Positions 6,354 to 8,161 of a stretch of DNA of 8,161 nt are shown in pieces; position 1 is the stretch's first letter, and the number at the start of each line of letters is the position of its first letter. Origin of the DNA: an uncultured Phycisphaerales bacterium (GTDB lineage: Bacteria > Planctomycetota > Phycisphaerae > Sedimentisphaerales > Anaerobacaceae); assembly GCA_937868145.1 (NCBI GenBank), contig CALMMH010000211.1, positions 1-8,161 of the forward strand. Direction: 5' to 3'. The notes under the pieces were generated by a model. That model did no database searches, was not told the DNA's origin, and saw nothing but the letters and a program-made list of their open reading frames with translations. The position numbers were made by a program, and so were the translations under genes.

Positions 6354-8161
6354 ATGCGACTGAGCAATAGTCCAATCGTCGTGCGACCCACGTTGATCGT
6401 GGGGCTGGGCGGCACCGGGGTTCTGGTCTGCCAGTGGGCGGAGCACTACATCCGGGAGTTGTTCGGGCATGTCCCGTCCTTCATTCGGTTCTTGAAGCTG
6501 GATACCGACGCCTCGGACGACGGCGGACCGCCCGAGGGGATTCTCTCGGACTTCATCAACCTGTTCCATCACGTCGACGTCGGCGAGGTCGTGCGCGACA
6601 ACGCCAGTTACCCGGAATTCCATCCCCATCTCGATTGGATGCGGGGCTTCCGCGAGGACGCGACGTTTGCCGACTATGGATGTCAGGGCATTCCGCGGCT
6701 CGGGCGGCTGGCGTTCTTCGAGTTGCGAGAAACGATCATCCACGAGGCGGTCGCGACCCGGTTCAGCAGCCTTCGGACGAGCACGCAGCAGATCGTCGAA
6801 GAACAGCCGGACCAGTTCATCCTGGCTTCCGACGGGGCTCCGGCGGTGCACCTCGCCAGCAGCGTCTGCGGCGGGACCGGCGCGGGGATGCTCATCGACA
6901 TGGCCTACAACCTGCGATGGTGGTCGCGGGAGTCGTTTTCCAAGCCGGCTGAAGTCATCGGTCATTTGCTGTTGCCCGACGCTTTCCGCGTCGATCCGAT
7001 GCTTCGGCCCAAGCTCGAAGCCACGGCCAGCGCCACACTCGACCAGATCGAATTCCTCAGCGACGAACGTCGGCCGGACATCCGAGTCCGATATCGAAGC
7101 GACCGCGCGGGCGAGAATTGTTTCCGCCGGGACACCGGGCCTTTCAACTTCCTGTACCTGCTCAACGGCCAGGTCGACATGGGCAGCGGCGACCGAAAAC
7201 ACCTCGTGCGGCAGATCGCCCGCGTGGTCCGCGCCATGGCGTTCGAGCCCATCGGCCAGCAGGTCCGGTCCGACGCCAACAACAAACTGGCGGAGATCCT
7301 GCCTCAAAGGGACCCGGTGAACAATCATCGCCAGTGTTTCTCCAGTTACGGTCTGTGGTGCGGAACGCCCGGGCATGGGCGAGCCAACATTGAGTCGCGA
7401 ATTCTGTCCGAACTGGAGACTCTGGGGCAGGATCGCCAGCAGACGCGTGCGAACTATCGCCAGGAGGTGCAGACCCGGATCGCCGCCACGTTGGGCGCGT
7501 CGCCGGGGATCAATGAGTTCATCCAGCCGGCCGCCGCGTTCCGATGGGATCCTCCCGGCCGAGGGACTTCGCAGGAGGTCCTGTCGAGTATTCTGCAGAA
7601 TGTTCGTCGCTACATCGAAGCGACCCTTCTGCCGGCGGCTCGAAAAGAGGGCGAGAAGATCCAAGATCCGACCAAACCCATCGAGATCCTGCTCGAGGCG
7701 ACGGACGAAATGTTCGGCCGGGACTTCTTCAACGCCGAGCAACTCAAGCCCGTCAGCCAGATCGGTGCGTGTCTGGACGCCTGGGTGGAAGGGCTGGAGA
7801 CCGTGCTGAATCACAGGCAGGCCGCAGCGGCCCCGAAGATCAATGCCGTCATCACGGAGATTCTGGGTGCCGTGCGTCAGGCGTTGGAGGGTCTGGAGCA
7901 GCGGATTCCGGCGCTTTCCTGGACGAGTTCGGACATTGCTCCGTTGGTGAGCGAGGCGATCGACGTTCGCTGGAACGCAATGGCCGAGGCGATGCTTCAC
8001 GAGAATTCGTTGGGAGCGATCAAGACGACGCTGCGCGTGTTCTCGATCCGAAAGCAGGCTGTGGATGCTCTCATCGAGTTGTCCTGGCAACGCCGGACCG
8101 GTGGCGAACGCAATCAGCGAAGCAATCTTCCCGGACGCCCCAACGGGGCCCCTGCCTCGTC
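6354..8161 (+). CDS. Divergent tubulin/FtsZ-like protein (Tubulin_2-type), 3' end beyond the window
   Basis: The frame is open from ATG 6354 to the window edge, giving 602 residues with no stop, so the gene is 3'-truncated. ATG 6354 is fixed by AGGGGA seven bases upstream and an in-frame TAG just before it. Residues 13-22 (TLIVGLGGTG) form the first strand and glycine loop of a tubulin-type nucleotide-binding fold; LDTD at 49-52 fits the second strand. GCQGIPRLGRLAFF (109-122) resembles a stretch I associate with prokaryotic tubulin-like proteins. SSVCGGTGAGM (169-179) is the tubulin signature loop that contacts nucleotide phosphates (GGGTGSG in tubulin, GGGTGTG in FtsZ), here with Cys for the first Gly. 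N271-x3-D275, about 95 residues later, sits roughly where the catalytic T7 loop lies in FtsZ, but this assignment is tentative. Beyond ~residue 300 the protein is largely helical and matches no FtsZ region. It already exceeds FtsZ (~380) and tubulin (~450) in length, so it is not the division protein. No signal peptide: cytoplasmic. It likely binds GTP and may polymerise, working with the upstream membrane-anchored vWA protein. Confidence 0.88.
   Translation, partial: MRLSNSPIVVRPTLIVGLGGTGVLVCQWAEHYIRELFGHVPSFIRFLKLDTDASDDGGPPEGILSDFINLFHHVDVGEVVRDNASYPEFHPHLDWMRGFREDATFADYGCQGIPRLGRLAFFELRETIIHEAVATRFSSLRTSTQQIVEEQPDQFILASDGAPAVHLASSVCGGTGAGMLIDMAYNLRWWSRESFSKPAEVIGHLLLPDAFRVDPMLRPKLEATASATLDQIEFLSDERRPDIRVRYRSDRAGENCFRRDTGPFNFLYLLNGQVDMGSGDRKHLVRQIARVVRAMAFEPIGQQVRSDANNKLAEILPQRDPVNNHRQCFSSYGLWCGTPGHGRANIESRILSELETLGQDRQQTRANYRQEVQTRIAATLGASPGINEFIQPAAAFRWDPPGRGTSQEVLSSILQNVRRYIEATLLPAARKEGEKIQDPTKPIEILLEATDEMFGRDFFNAEQLKPVSQIGACLDAWVEGLETVLNHRQAAAAPKINAVITEILGAVRQALEGLEQRIPALSWTSSDIAPLVSEAIDVRWNAMAEAMLHENSLGAIKTTLRVFSIRKQAVDALIELSWQRRTGGERNQRSNLPGRPNGAPAS

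Noticed and set aside
6297..8090. A 597-codon open frame on the minus strand
   Set aside because: It lies opposite the + strand tubulin-like gene, which has clear GLGGTG and GGTGAG motifs and its own ribosome binding site. The antisense translation is Arg/His/Pro-rich without motifs; it is a by-product of high-GC codon usage.
6354..8161. Annotation of the tubulin-like gene as cell-division ftsZ
   Set aside because: It has an altered signature loop, a much greater length, an extra segment between the nucleotide loops and a vWA partner; these do not fit FtsZ.

Overview
The window is a compact, GC-rich (roughly 60-65% by eye) bacterial segment with three large genes, all on the + strand and probably co-transcribed: (1) a 5'-truncated, helix-rich, probably soluble protein of unknown function (3-1472); (2) a very large secreted and membrane-anchored von Willebrand factor A (vWA) protein (1511-6259); (3) a large tubulin/FtsZ-like protein that runs off the 3' edge (6354-8161 and beyond). 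Gaps are 38 nt and 94 nt. I see no promoter, rho-independent terminator, tRNA, rRNA, CRISPR array, insertion sequence or long repeat.

The key identification is gene 3. It has an N-terminal GLGGTG nucleotide-binding loop, an LDTD motif, and a CGGTGAG loop matching the tubulin/FtsZ signature (GGGTGSG / GGGTGTG). This fits the divergent prokaryotic tubulin-like family catalogued as 'Tubulin_2', not cell-division FtsZ. Gene 2 starts with a signal peptide and a vWA domain with a near-complete MIDAS metal site. About 1,100 residues of beta-rich extracytoplasmic sequence follow, then one transmembrane helix and a basic cytoplasmic tail of about 164 residues. The pairing of an FtsZ/tubulin-like protein with a membrane-anchored vWA protein matches an association reported from comparative genomics (an FtsZ-like family with a vWA protein, a distinct GTPase and OmpA-family proteins, proposed to remodel membranes). 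To my knowledge it is little tested experimentally.

Working model (inference): the tubulin-like protein binds nucleotide and perhaps polymerises in the cytoplasm. The vWA protein spans the inner membrane, with its large ectodomain and metal-dependent adhesion site in the periplasm, and its basic tail could recruit the tubulin-like protein or the helical protein of gene 1. Gene 1 may be an adaptor, or the C-terminal part of a larger protein that begins before the window.

Organism: signal peptide, large envelope ectodomain, high GC and very large proteins suggest a Gram-negative-type bacterium. A planctomycete-like or related lineage is plausible, but nothing here fixes the taxonomy.
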